The notes under the pieces were generated by a model that was not told the DNA's origin, made no database searches, and saw only the letters and a list, made by a program, of their open reading frames with translations. Positions 30,872 through 40,778 of a DNA stretch of 64,000 nt are shown here, one piece after another. This DNA is from Methyloversatilis sp. GTDB taxonomy: Bacteria > Pseudomonadota > Gammaproteobacteria > Burkholderiales > Rhodocyclaceae. Location: NCBI RefSeq assembly GCF_030696805.1, contig NZ_JAUYRO010000088.1, positions 1 through 64,000 on the forward strand, given 5' to 3'. Each line of letters begins with the position of its first letter. Position 1 is the first letter of the stretch. Both the position numbers and the translations under genes were made by a program.

Positions 30872-33568
30872 TCAAGCCTCGAAACACCAGCACTTGACCG
30901 ACTGCGGCTTGGTCACCGGGTTGCTGCTGTTCACATGCACGCGCTTGTTGTAGGCCTCATGCAGGCGCGAATTCACCGTGCGCACGTCGATGAACTTGTG
31001 CTGCCGGCTGGTGCGCAGCACGCGCTTCAAGTCAGGGATCGGCGGGAACTTCAGCTTGCGGTCGCCGCACACCTGCTCGAAGTGCGGCAGGCTGATGGCG
31101 ATCACGCTGGTGTCGCGGCTGTGGTTGAGCAGGCCGTCGCTAAATTCGCCGCCGTCTTCGAGGTAATCGAAGATTTCCCAGAATTCGGCGACCAACGGGT
31201 GGTCGGCGCTGATCGCCTCTTGGCGTGCCTTGGCGCACTCGATCAACTGGTTCCAGCCGGCGGCGGCGTAGTGCTTCGGCAGGATGCCGATGCGCACCAG
31301 GCACAACACCAGCGCCATGATTTGTGCGTGGTTCTTGATCACGCGCACGTTGCGTATCTCGCGCACGGCCGACAGGGCTTTCTCGGCCTCGGCAACCTTC
31401 TCCACGAAGCACTTGAGCACCTCTTCTTCACGCTGCGCCGCGCGCAAAATGAAGCCGCTCACGCTTTCCATTTCGGTGCGTTCGAGCTGCTCGGCGGCAG
31501 CGCGTGACTGCGGCGTCTGGGCGCTGCGGTCGAAGTGCAGATGCACGATGCGACTGAGGATGGCCTCGCTCGCATTCACATCTGCGTTTTGGCTGATCAC
31601 CACCGCGCCTCGGAACGGCGGCTCGTAGGTCGCGTTGCCGCCGTCTTTCACGCCGCGCGCGCGCACGCTGCGGCCGTTGTAGGCGGTTTTCAGTTCATCC
31701 CAGTCGAAGCCGCCCTTCTTCGAGTCGTCGCCGCGGTCGGCTTCGATGAGCACCACCGGCAGGTTGCTCACCTGGGCGAAGTTGCGCGCCCGCGCGGCCA
31801 GCGTCGATTTCGAGGGGTCGAAGCCTTCGTAGTCGAGCCGGCCGCAGAGCTTCCACAGAAACTCGATCAGCGTTGATTTGCCGGCGCCCGGCTCGCCCAC
31901 CACCTCGAGGAAGGGGTAGCTCTTGGCCAGCGCGCGGATCTGCTCGGCGTACAGCGCACCGAACCAGAAGGCCAGCGCCACCACGCCCTTGGCGCCGAAG
32001 GCCTCCCATATGGCGTCGACCCACTCGGTGGTGAAGCGCTTCGCGTCGGGGTTGATCTGCAGACCGACCGAGCCGTTGAGGCTCTTGACCGAGAGGCGGC
32101 CGATCTCGAAGTAATCGTCGTCGTTCAGCTCATAGGTGCGGCCCTTCGACACCGCCACGTTGCCAAAGACGTAGCAGGTGTGCTCGCGGCTGTAGCCGAT
32201 GAAGTCGATCGTTTCAACGCTGGTGATGAACCTGAGCTGTTGCTTCCACAGCGCATCGAGCATGCCGGTGCTGCCGGTGTAGATGGCGCCCTGCGCCATG
32301 CCGAGCAGCCGCTTCTTGAACTCGGCACCGCTGGCCAGCTGCGCCGACGTGAAGGTGTTTTTCACCGGCGCCGTGTCGTTCGGGAAGCTGACGCGCAGGT
32401 AGTACCAGCTGTCATCGGTGACGCTGTCGCGCTGGTAGTAGAGCGCCTGCGGGTAGCAGGTCGCGATCTCGTTCACCGCGTGCGCGTTGGCCAGCGCGCG
32501 TTCGCGCACCTCTTGCTTCGAGAGTTTCTTTTCGCCGTCTTCCTCCTCGATCGCATTGGAGGCGGCGGTGTACTTCTCGAGGTCGAGCTTGAACCAGTAG
32601 AGCCGGTTGCCGAACTCGAACGGGAAGCTGCTGCCGGCGCCGCGCTGGTACATCAGCAGCGCCTTGTCGCCCGCCGATTGCGCGGTGAGCAGCGCGCCGT
32701 GGTACAGGTAGGTGTCGATGTCGCTGGGCTTGAGCCGGTCGCGCTGGAACATGTCGTTCCAGTCGAGCTTTGCCCGGCCGGTCTGCGGGATCTGCGCGGC
32801 GATGGTTGTCCAGCCCGCCTCCTGCGATGCCTTGACCCACTTGCGCGTGAAGCTGCGCCCCGCCTTGTCGGCGTCGAGCGCCCATATCACCTTCGGCCGA
32901 TCGACCTTTGCTGCCGCGCAGGCCTCGGCCAGCGCGGCCAGGCTGGCGGCGCAATCGTTGTTGCAGCTCAGGGCTGACACCGCAGTGATGCCGACATGCA
33001 GCAGCGCGATGGCGTCGAAGATGCCCTCGACGATCCACAGCTCGCGGTTGCCCTTGATGTCGGTCAGGTCAATGCCCGGCGGCGCCCACCAAGTGTGCGC
33101 GTAGCTGCCGCGGAATGTGGCCTTGCGGCTCCCGAAGCGGCCGGGCTGGTCGATGATGCGTTCCCAGTAGCCGCCACCCTGCAGCGCGAAGCGCACCGTT
33201 GAGCTGCCCGCCTTGATCGAGGGGTCGAAGTAGGTCTCTTGTGTGTACCAGCCCTTGATGCGCGCCAGATCGAAGCCGCGCGCCATCTTGAGATACGCGT
33301 CGGCGGCGGCGTACGGGTTTTCAGGGGTGACCGGGTGGCGCTCGGTCCAGCGCTCGAACAGGTCGGGGTACAGCTCTTTCACGTGGTACTCGGCGCCGCA
33401 CTTCGAGAGGCGGTCGCACTTCAACACCCACGGCGATTCCTGCCATGTCCAGAGGCTCTTTTTTCCGCACTGGGGGCACACACCCTCGCGCAGGTGCTTG
33501 TCGCGTGGCTTGAACGCGTAGTCCCTGTCGAGGCGGGCGGTGATGTCGGCGTGCAGCCTGGAATCCAT
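30872..33568 (-). CDS. Phage primase/helicase (zinc finger, Toprim and ATPase parts)
   Basis: CPQCGKKSLW...C, WIVEGIFDAIALL, WALDADKAG, VVGEPGAGKSTLIEFLW. Confidence 0.88.
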   Translation of the reverse strand: MDSRLHADITARLDRDYAFKPRDKHLREGVCPQCGKKSLWTWQESPWVLKCDRLSKCGAEYHVKELYPDLFERWTERHPVTPENPYAAADAYLKMARGFDLARIKGWYTQETYFDPSIKAGSSTVRFALQGGGYWERIIDQPGRFGSRKATFRGSYAHTWWAPPGIDLTDIKGNRELWIVEGIFDAIALLHVGITAVSALSCNNDCAASLAALAEACAAAKVDRPKVIWALDADKAGRSFTRKWVKASQEAGWTTIAAQIPQTGRAKLDWNDMFQRDRLKPSDIDTYLYHGALLTAQSAGDKALLMYQRGAGSSFPFEFGNRLYWFKLDLEKYTAASNAIEEEDGEKKLSKQEVRERALANAHAVNEIATCYPQALYYQRDSVTDDSWYYLRVSFPNDTAPVKNTFTSAQLASGAEFKKRLLGMAQGAIYTGSTGMLDALWKQQLRFITSVETIDFIGYSREHTCYVFGNVAVSKGRTYELNDDDYFEIGRLSVKSLNGSVGLQINPDAKRFTTEWVDAIWEAFGAKGVVALAFWFGALYAEQIRALAKSYPFLEVVGEPGAGKSTLIEFLWKLCGRLDYEGFDPSKSTLAARARNFAQVSNLPVVLIEADRGDDSKKGGFDWDELKTAYNGRSVRARGVKDGGNATYEPPFRGAVVISQNADVNASEAILSRIVHLHFDRSAQTPQSRAAAEQLERTEMESVSGFILRAAQREEEVLKCFVEKVAEAEKALSAVREIRNVRVIKNHAQIMALVLCLVRIGILPKHYAAAGWNQLIECAKARQEAISADHPLVAEFWEIFDYLEDGGEFSDGLLNHSRDTSVIAISLPHFEQVCGDRKLKFPPIPDLKRVLRTSRQHKFIDVRTVNSRLHEAYNKRVHVNSSNPVTKPQSVKCWCFEA

Positions 33569-33660
33569 GTCTTTGTATTTCTTTTGGCAAAAAGGGTCCC
33601 TGCGCGCGGCGAAATGGCCGAGCGGCGGGTGGTGTTTTCAGGGGTTTCGGGCGGCGGCTG

Positions 33661-33948
33661 TCAGCCGCTCGGAGGGCCGGTTTCGATCAGTGAAAGCTGC
33701 AGTTCATCGCATGGCGCGTTCTGCAATTTCTTGCTTCGGGTGATCGCGTAGTTGAACGGCCAGCCCGACTGCTTTTCTTTGGGCAGCAGGCTGTCGCCTA
33801 CGGTGCGAACGATGCTGATCATCGCCACGAATATGTGGCTGCACCGGCCATTGGTGCAGTGGTAGTACTGCTCGCGGCTCACGTCGGACATCGGGCGTGA
33901 AGTGCGGATGTGCGCGGTGTGGCCGCAGATCGGGCAGGGCATGCTCAC
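33661..33948 (-). CDS. ogr: Ogr/Delta-like zinc-finger late gene activator
   Basis: CPICGHTAHIRTSRPMSDVSREQYYHCTNGRCSHIFVA. Confidence 0.92.
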   Translation of the reverse strand: MSMPCPICGHTAHIRTSRPMSDVSREQYYHCTNGRCSHIFVAMISIVRTVGDSLLPKEKQSGWPFNYAITRSKKLQNAPCDELQLSLIETGPPSG

Positions 33949-34427
33949 GGCCGTCTCCGTCCGCGTGAGGGCTGCACCAGCGCCTTGAGCCGAGCCTTCA
34001 GCGCGTGCAGCGCCTGCTCATGGCGGTAGATCGCCTGGTCGATCTCGGCCATTTCCGAGTGCTCGATGTGCTGGTCGGCAAGGGCGGCGTCGATCGCCGC
34101 GCCCACTTGGCCGTGGCTGAGCCAGACGTGCGTGATCATTTCGAGCACCGCCAGATCGCTGGGCTGCACGTCGGCGTCGACGCGTATCGCGACATGGCTG
34201 TGGTTTGCGCACAGCGCATGGAGCACGGCGTAGTCGCTCGTGACGGCCATGGTGGCGTCGGCATCGGCGAGAGAGGCCGAGTTGCCGGGAAACTCCGGGT
34301 TGGCCTTGTTGCGCAGCACGCCGCCCTTGATCGGGTGACCGAACTGGGTAAGCACCACGGCAAGGGCGTCTGCCCCGCCGGGGTAGCGGTGCACGGTGCC
34401 GTGGAAGGCGCGGAGCACGCTGTTCAT
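33945..34427 (-). CDS. CII-like phage regulatory protein
   Basis: YPGGADALAVVLTQFGHPIKGGVLRNKANPEFPG, helix-turn-helix-like, position next to repressor. Confidence 0.7.
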   Translation of the reverse strand: MNSVLRAFHGTVHRYPGGADALAVVLTQFGHPIKGGVLRNKANPEFPGNSASLADADATMAVTSDYAVLHALCANHSHVAIRVDADVQPSDLAVLEMITHVWLSHGQVGAAIDAALADQHIEHSEMAEIDQAIYRHEQALHALKARLKALVQPSRGRRRP

Positions 34428-34482
34428 GCGCGGCCCCTGCATTCGCATGGTGTATGCAACTGGATGTGCCCCGAGAATGACA

Positions 34483-34668
34483 TCAGGCGGCCTCACTCAT
34501 CGCGTTGATGAGCAGCGTGCGGGCCATGTTGGCCAGGCTGCGCCCTTCGCGCTGCGCCAGCTCTGACAACTGGCGTTTTTCTTCAGCCTGCAGCACCACG
34601 GCCACGCGGGGTTGCGTGCCCTTGCCCTTGGGCGTGCGCGCGGCTGATGGTTTTGCGGCGGCGTTCAT
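34483..34668 (-). CDS. Small ribbon-helix-helix-like protein
   Basis: RVAVVLQAEEKRQLSELAQREGRSLANMARTLLINAM. Confidence 0.65.
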   Translation of the reverse strand: MNAAAKPSAARTPKGKGTQPRVAVVLQAEEKRQLSELAQREGRSLANMARTLLINAMSEAA

Positions 34669-34696
34669 GTCGTCTATGCTCCGAAGTACGTTAAAG

Positions 34697-34715
34697 CACA
34701 CTATGACCACACTAT
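34697..34715. promoter_or_regulatory. Candidate lysogeny-switch operator: CACACTAT direct repeat, 11-bp spacing
   Basis: cacactat at 34697-34704 and 34708-34715 between divergent regulator genes. Confidence 0.45.
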
Positions 34716-34732
34716 TGTATGAAAAAGCGTAC

Positions 34733-35233
34733 ATGTCAAGCAACAGATGTTCGGTAGAGCAAACATTTTCTGAACGGCTGGAGGAAGAGCGGAAGCGCCT
34801 TGAGCTGAATCAGGACGACGCGGCGCTCATCGTGAACCGCAGGCGGCAGGCGTGGGCGGCTTGGGAACGCGGCGAAACCAGCCCTGACGCCCGCGAGCTG
34901 GATCTACTCGCAGCGCGCGGCTTCGACGTCGTGTTTCTGCTCACCGGCGATCGTTCGCCAGAGTTGCTCAGTCGTGACGAATCGCAGCTGCTGGATGATG
35001 TGCGCGGCATGGACGATCGCGCCCGCCGCATGTTGCGGGCCATGGTCGACGCGTGGCACGGCTGGGCGCCGCGTGCCATGCCGACCGGTAGTGCGACGGC
35101 CGTCTATGACGCACGGCCCGAGTCCGCCTCCGCGGCCACACTGCATGACGTGGCACTCGACCGTAAGCAGGCCTTGCCTGGCGAGCGTGTAAAGCTCGGG
35201 CGTACCAGCGCGGGGCGCAAGCGCACGGTCTAG
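34733..35233 (+). CDS. Helix-turn-helix phage repressor
   Basis: FSERLEEERKRLELNQDDAALIVNRRRQAWAAWERGETSPDARELDLLAARGFDVVFLLTG. Confidence 0.8.
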   Translation: MSSNRCSVEQTFSERLEEERKRLELNQDDAALIVNRRRQAWAAWERGETSPDARELDLLAARGFDVVFLLTGDRSPELLSRDESQLLDDVRGMDDRARRMLRAMVDAWHGWAPRAMPTGSATAVYDARPESASAATLHDVALDRKQALPGERVKLGRTSAGRKRTV

Positions 35234-35520
35234 CGCGAATGCTCTTCGTCAGGCCACAGCAGCATCTGGGCCAGCTGCTGCACGCCGTAGTAGGTCAGCG
35301 CCGGGTGTGCGTTCGCGGCGCCGAACCATCCCTGTCGGGTGAGCATTTCCGGGGTGATCACGGTGTAAGCCGCCCCGATGATCTCGCCGCGCTCGGCTGC
35401 TTTGGCAAGCAGTTCAAATCCGCGCTCGGTCTCGCGTGCGGCGGGCGAGGAAAAGGGAAGAACGATCCGCTGTGAAGTGCCGCGCATTGCCATTGCCTCG
35501 TGACGTTGTCGTTGAGGCAT
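35230..35520 (-). CDS. Hypothetical phage protein
   Basis: 96 aa ORF. Confidence 0.45.
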   Translation of the reverse strand: MPQRQRHEAMAMRGTSQRIVLPFSSPAARETERGFELLAKAAERGEIIGAAYTVITPEMLTRQGWFGAANAHPALTYYGVQQLAQMLLWPDEEHSR

Positions 35521-35637
35521 TCTTTAGGCTCAGATGCTCGTAGATTGCAAATCGCTGTTAAACGGGCGTGTAGGCGTCACGTTTAGTCCAAAAGGACTAT
35601 GCACAAAGACATACGACCAGGACATGGAGGGCAGGCA

Positions 35638-35883
35638 ATGCCAGAGTTCAGCGTTTCAGTGATCACCCTGATCGGCTTCTGGCATGCGGGCGCGGTGCGC
35701 GGCGCGCAGCAAGGCCGAGGTTTCTTTGTTCGAAACGTGCTCGCCGGCGTGGTTGCCTCGATCGCGGCGATTGTGGCGTTCGGCACCGCCGTGGCGGGCG
35801 GGGGCTGGTGGGTGATAGCGGTAGTGCTCGCTGCCCTGGGCGCGGCCGCGGCCTCGCAAGCGCACCGAATGCCTAAGCCATGA
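35638..35883 (+). CDS. Small membrane protein (lysogenic cargo candidate)
   Basis: ggagg 7 nt before ATG; two hydrophobic helices. Confidence 0.6.
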   Translation: MPEFSVSVITLIGFWHAGAVRGAQQGRGFFVRNVLAGVVASIAAIVAFGTAVAGGGWWVIAVVLAALGAAAASQAHRMPKP

Positions 35884-36116
35884 GGTTACTGTTGTTCGCC
35901 GTCGCGCTGGCAATCGCTACCCCTACGGTGCTCTCGCGGGGCAACGGCCGTCAGCCGTGCGACCGCGGTGCAGGCGGTATTTCGCACTGTCATGGCGATC
36001 GTTTCGTGTGCAAGAACGGACGCTTGAGCGGCTCGCAGAAAGTGTGTAACCCCGCGGAGCATGGCACTGATTCCGGTGGCAAAAACGGTACCCGGGCGGA
36101 TTCAGTCCGCCGCTGA
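35880..36116 (+). CDS. Small secreted Cys-rich protein
   Basis: Signal peptide; [29 protein letters not shown] overlap with upstream ORF. Confidence 0.65.
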   Translation: MRLLLFAVALAIATPTVLSRGNGRQPCDRGAGGISHCHGDRFVCKNGRLSGSQKVCNPAEHGTDSGGKNGTRADSVRR

Positions 36117-37367
36117 CACCCCGACCGCCGGCTTTATTTCCAGATCTACCGAGGTGACGAATCCGCTGTTGTCGAGCGTGTGGCGGCAGCGGGTGATGAT
36201 CCAGCCGGTGCTGTCGATCTCGGGCTTGAAGCCGCGCACGGTGACCGGCAGCTCGGGGAAGAGGTCCGCGCGGCCTTCGGCGAGGGTGAGCGTGAAGGTC
36301 GCCATGCCGCGCTTGAGGCGCTTCCATTCGGCGTCGGCGCCGCGCAGGGCGTTGGTGCGGTTGGCGTACACGTGCCGCAGCACCTTGTTGTTTTCGCCGC
36401 TGGGCTCGGTGGGCGGCGGGGCGGCGGGCTTGGGTGAATCGACGCCTGCCAGCACGCTGGCCTTCTTGGTGCGGGCCTTGTCTTTCCAGTACTGCGCGCG
36501 CACGCCGGTGTAGTCCTGCCGGTTGCCCTGGCGCTGTATTTTCTGCCACTCCTCGCGCGCGGCGCGCTCGGCGTTCTTCTTCGATACGTAGGTGTGGCTC
36601 AGGGTTTTCACGCCGCCCACCGGGCCGCTGCCGTCGCCTGGCAGGTAGGGCGCATCGTCGCTGACGAACACGTGCGATCGCTCGGCGGCGCGCACGTCGT
36701 GGTAGTGGGCGACGACGCCGGTGTAGCCGGCGCGGTCGGCCACGGCGAAGCGGTGGCTGTCGCCGCTCGATCGCTGAATGATCACGGTGGGCAGCGTCTG
36801 ACCGCTGGCCGTGGTGGCCTGGCCGGCACGCATGAAGATCAGCCGGCCGGCCTTCACGGTGGCAATGACGTCGAGGTCGCGCGCCATGCGCGTGAGCAGG
36901 TTCACATCGCTCTCATGGGTCTGGTCGGTGTGCTCGATCGCGAGTGTGTCGAGATCGCCGCTGATGGCCGGCGTGAGGCCATTGCGCTCGGCGATGGTGC
37001 GCACCACGTCGCCGCACGTCACGTCGAAGTAGCTGCATTCGCGCTTGGTGGATAACCCGGTGCGCAGATCTGCGCTGCGCGCGCGCAGGGTGAGCACGTC
37101 GGGCGGGCCGTTGTGTTCCAGCTCATCGACCAGGTAGCTGCCCTTGTCGGTCAGCGCCTCGCCCTTCCAGCCGATCCACAGTTCAACGCGTGCGCCGCGC
37201 GGCGGCAGGGCGAGCAGGCCATCGGTGTCGTCGAGGTCGATTTCGAGCGTGTCGGCTTCGAAGCCGCGGTTGTCGGTGAGGGTGAGGCTGGCCAGCCGTG
37301 GGCGGATGCGGTCGGTGATGTCTTCGCCATCGACGCGCAGGCGGTATGCGGGCTGGCGCGCCGTCAT
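36102..37367 (-). CDS. D: Phage late control gpD-like tail protein
   Basis: [40 protein letters not shown]; last P2 tail gene position. Confidence 0.9.
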   Translation of the reverse strand: MTARQPAYRLRVDGEDITDRIRPRLASLTLTDNRGFEADTLEIDLDDTDGLLALPPRGARVELWIGWKGEALTDKGSYLVDELEHNGPPDVLTLRARSADLRTGLSTKRECSYFDVTCGDVVRTIAERNGLTPAISGDLDTLAIEHTDQTHESDVNLLTRMARDLDVIATVKAGRLIFMRAGQATTASGQTLPTVIIQRSSGDSHRFAVADRAGYTGVVAHYHDVRAAERSHVFVSDDAPYLPGDGSGPVGGVKTLSHTYVSKKNAERAAREEWQKIQRQGNRQDYTGVRAQYWKDKARTKKASVLAGVDSPKPAAPPPTEPSGENNKVLRHVYANRTNALRGADAEWKRLKRGMATFTLTLAEGRADLFPELPVTVRGFKPEIDSTGWIITRCRHTLDNSGFVTSVDLEIKPAVGVSAAD

Positions 37368-38077
37368 GCCGGGCGCACCAGCAGGTCAAGGATGTTGCGC
37401 AGCTCGGGCGCCGGCATGCTGGCCAGGTCTTCGAACTGCGCGAGGTTGGGCAGGCCGAGGGCGGTGAGATCGGGGAAGGTGGCTACGGCGGTGATGAGGT
37501 CGCCCATGGCCGAAAGGTCGGGTAGCGGCGGCAGCTGCAGGTCGGTGAGGTCGGGCAGCGTGGGCAGGGTGAGGCCTACGCGCTCGGCGAGGTCGGTGAG
37601 GCCGCCGAAGCCGTCGATCAGGTCAGCGCCGATCACCGTGCCGAGCTTGTCGAGCAGTGTATCGGCGACGGATTGGGCCTGATCGATCATCAGCCCCAAG
37701 GGCACGTCGGCGCGCTTGAGCGATATCGAAAATTCGATGCGGCGCGCGGCGCCGTCGTCGAAAAACAGGGTGCGCGTGGTCTGCAGCGATTCAACGACGA
37801 ACATGCCGTGTATCCAGCCCGAGCCCTCTACCAGCGGCAGCGCTTCGCCTTGGTCGGCCATGGTTTCGAGCATGTCGATCGAGAGCCGGCCGCCGGTGAG
37901 TTCCGGGTGCAGCACGCCGGTGAGGGTGATGGTGTCGGCATCGGGGCCGGTGAATTGCAGCGCCGGGCGCTCGCCCACACGCGATTGCTCGGCGTGGCGC
38001 CACGACATGGCGCGCTGCATCTCCTGAAAGGGCAGGGTGCGCAGCTCGAAAACGAAGAGGCCGAGGGCGAGCATCAT
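37364..38077 (-). CDS. U: gpU-like tail protein
   Basis: LGLFVFELRTLPFQEMQRAMSWRHAEQSRVGERPALQF. Confidence 0.9.
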   Translation of the reverse strand: MMLALGLFVFELRTLPFQEMQRAMSWRHAEQSRVGERPALQFTGPDADTITLTGVLHPELTGGRLSIDMLETMADQGEALPLVEGSGWIHGMFVVESLQTTRTLFFDDGAARRIEFSISLKRADVPLGLMIDQAQSVADTLLDKLGTVIGADLIDGFGGLTDLAERVGLTLPTLPDLTDLQLPPLPDLSAMGDLITAVATFPDLTALGLPNLAQFEDLASMPAPELRNILDLLVRPA

Positions 38078-38083
38078 GATGGG

Positions 38084-40279
38084 CTACTCCATATCGGTGA
38101 GGCGGCTGCGGCCGCGCGCGGCGGTGGCGCGCTCACGCTGTTCGAGCTGGCGCTGCACTTCGGCCGCCATGTCCTGCGGCGACTGGCCGGGCTGCTGCAC
38201 AAGGGTGATGGGCGCGCTGGTGGCGTAGGTGACGCTGCCGCCACCGCCGGCCATCAGCGGCGCGGCAGCGGCGGATGATGCACCGCTGCCGATGCCGAAC
38301 TTCGCCGCCAGCTCTTGCGCGGCGCGCACCTTATCGAGCACCCACGTGATCTTCGAGACGAAAAACCGCTCGATGCCATCGGCGATGAAGCGGAACACGT
38401 CGACGAAGGCGCTCTTGATGCGGTCCCAGTTGTTGTAGATCGTGAAGGCGGCGATGCCGATGGCCGTCAGCACAGCGAGCATCGGCCCGGCCGCGCCGAC
38501 CACTGCGACCACAACCGGCGCTACCAGCGCGAGGCCCAGCTTGACCAGCGCCAGAGGGCCAAGTACTGCGGCAATGCCCAGTGCGAGAGCGCTCACGCCG
38601 GTCACCAGCGCGGCGATGGCCGCTGCACCCGTGACGATGCCTTGGGTGAGGCCCGGATTCGCCTGCATCCACCGGTGAAGGCCGTCGAGCATGGTGTCGA
38701 CGGTGTCGAGCAGCGAAAAGAGCACGCTCTTGAGCACACTGCCGCCCTGCGCGCTGTCTGCAAACAGGCGGTTGAGCGTCATCTGCCAGCGAGCCGACAA
38801 GGTCGTGTTGCGGGCGTCCGCTTCGCGCGCCATCGAGCCGCGCGCCTGCTCATCATTCACCAGCGCGAGCTGGCGGCGGTACTCGCCCATGTTCTCGGCG
38901 ATCTTGGCGACGTCGTCGCCGTATTCCTTGCCGAAGAGGCCGACCGCCGCGCCCAGCTGCTGCTCGCGCGGCAGGGCCTTGATGGCTTCGAGCACGCGCA
39001 GGATGGTGCCGGTGCTGTCCTTGATCATGCCGGTCTGCACGGCGTCGGGCGACAGGCCGATCGAGTGCAGCGCGGCTTGAAACTTCGCCGGCTGATTGCC
39101 GGCGATGGCCAGCTCACGGATCAGCGCGTTGGCGCCGGTGGCGGCCACCTCGGCCGAGGCGCCCAGGCTGAGGAACGTCGAGCCAAGCGCCGCGGCATCC
39201 TTGAACGACATGCCCACCGTCTGGCTGATGCCGGCGATGCGCTGCATCACCTCGATGATGTCCGCACCCTTCGACTGCGCGTTGTCGTCGAGCCAGTTGA
39301 TGGTGTCGCCGAGCTGGCTGATGCTGGCGATCGGGATCTTGTAGAGGTTGGCAATGCGGGCGATGTTTTCGCCGATCTCGCCGGCGGCGGCATCGAACGC
39401 CGTGGCGGCCATGGCGGCGGTGTCGGCAAAGGCGAGCAGATCGGCCTTGCCCTGTATGCCCATGCGCGCGCCAGCCTCCACCAGCGCTGCAATCTCGGTG
39501 GTCGCCATCGGGATGCGGCGCGACATGGCCACAATCGCGTCGGCCATGTCGTAGTAGGTCTGGGTGTAGCGGCCGTTGGCGTCGCGCGCGCCCTCGACCT
39601 GCCGCGCCACGCCGAGCATGGCGTCTTCGAACGTGGCGTAGTTCTTGACCATGTTGAGTATCGGCAGGCCCATGGCCACACCGGCTGCTGCACCGCTGGC
39701 GCCAGCGCCGGCCAGCGCGTTGCGCCGGCTCATGGCCTGGTCGTAACGTTCGTGCGCCGCGCGGGCGCGGGCCATCTGCTCGCCGTGAGTCTTGAGCCGG
39801 GCCGTCTGCTGTGCAAGGGCCTGGTTGGCGGCGTCAATGCGGCCCTTCAGTTCGCGCTGGTGCGTGGCGAGCTTGGCCGTGGGCATGCCGGCACGCTCCA
39901 GCTCGAGCCGGGTGCGCTGCTGGCGCTCGGCCAGCGTGGCGTGCGCATCTTTCAGCCGTGCGGCTTCTCGGCGCGCGGCTTCGAAGGCGCGGGTCTGCGC
40001 CTTGGTCGGTGCCTCGGTCGCCTTCATGGCCGTGGCCAGTTCTTTCACCTTCGCCTGGGCGTTGGCCAGCGCGCCAGCGGTGGCGTGAAAGTCGCGTGTG
40101 GTGGTGCGGAACGATTCAAGCTTCTTCTGCTGCTGCTCAAGTTCGCGCAGCCGGTCGCGCGCGCCCTTCACCGCCTTCGAGAGCCCGTTTGACGATTCGA
40201 GCACCCGCTTGAGCGGCGCGGTGGCGCGGTCGACCGCGTCGAGAATGACCTGCAGGCGAAGGGAACGGTCAGATGACAT
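38084..40279 (-). CDS. T: Phage tail tape measure protein (gpT-like)
   Basis: 731 aa; coiled coil then TP901-like core and hydrophobic segments. Confidence 0.93.
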   Translation of the reverse strand: MSSDRSLRLQVILDAVDRATAPLKRVLESSNGLSKAVKGARDRLRELEQQQKKLESFRTTTRDFHATAGALANAQAKVKELATAMKATEAPTKAQTRAFEAARREAARLKDAHATLAERQQRTRLELERAGMPTAKLATHQRELKGRIDAANQALAQQTARLKTHGEQMARARAAHERYDQAMSRRNALAGAGASGAAAGVAMGLPILNMVKNYATFEDAMLGVARQVEGARDANGRYTQTYYDMADAIVAMSRRIPMATTEIAALVEAGARMGIQGKADLLAFADTAAMAATAFDAAAGEIGENIARIANLYKIPIASISQLGDTINWLDDNAQSKGADIIEVMQRIAGISQTVGMSFKDAAALGSTFLSLGASAEVAATGANALIRELAIAGNQPAKFQAALHSIGLSPDAVQTGMIKDSTGTILRVLEAIKALPREQQLGAAVGLFGKEYGDDVAKIAENMGEYRRQLALVNDEQARGSMAREADARNTTLSARWQMTLNRLFADSAQGGSVLKSVLFSLLDTVDTMLDGLHRWMQANPGLTQGIVTGAAAIAALVTGVSALALGIAAVLGPLALVKLGLALVAPVVVAVVGAAGPMLAVLTAIGIAAFTIYNNWDRIKSAFVDVFRFIADGIERFFVSKITWVLDKVRAAQELAAKFGIGSGASSAAAAPLMAGGGGSVTYATSAPITLVQQPGQSPQDMAAEVQRQLEQRERATAARGRSRLTDME

Positions 40280-40325
40280 GGTGGCACCTCAAAGCATGCG
40301 GGGCGGCCGAAGCCGCCCCGCGTGA

Positions 40326-40771
40326 TCACTGATCCGGCTGCGTCCGGACCCTCGCGCGCTCACGCCAGGCGAGCAGCTCGGCCAGGCTGAGCGCGCACAT
40401 GTCCGACAGCGGCCAGTGGAACACCACGGCAATGTCGGCCATGGCGTCTTCTAGCCGGGCGGGGCAACCAATCCCGTCGTCGTCGCTGCTGCGCCCGGCG
40501 AGTCGGCCGGCAGCAGCGACTTCGGCAGTAAAAAACTGCTGATCTCCATCGCGCAGGCCATGAGGTCAGCCGGGTCCATGTTCGCCACCTCAGGCGCAGT
40601 GAGCGCAGGCTCGGTGATGCGCGGCAGCACCGCCATGACCGCGCCGACTTCCATGCGCAGCAGGTCAGAGAGCACCAGGCCGCGCAGCTCGCCGGCAGCG
40701 GGCTTGCGCAGGGTGATGGCGGTGATGCGGGTGTCACCGCGGGGGATGGGGGTTTCGAGGGCGATGTTCAT
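40326..40771 (-). CDS. E: Tail assembly protein gpE+E' made by -1 frameshift (gpE alone ends at 40451)
   Basis: Zero frame MNIALETPIPRGDTRIT...; -1 frame continues ...LEDAMADIAVVFHWPLSDMCALSLAELLAWRERARVRTQPDQ*; T_TTT_TTA heptamer at 40535-40529. Confidence 0.88.
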
Positions 40772-40778
40772 GAGGTGC

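Noticed and set aside
38315-40192. 625-aa plus-strand ORF over the tape measure gene
   Set aside because: Shadow of gpT; His/Arg/Gly-rich translation typical of antisense reading.
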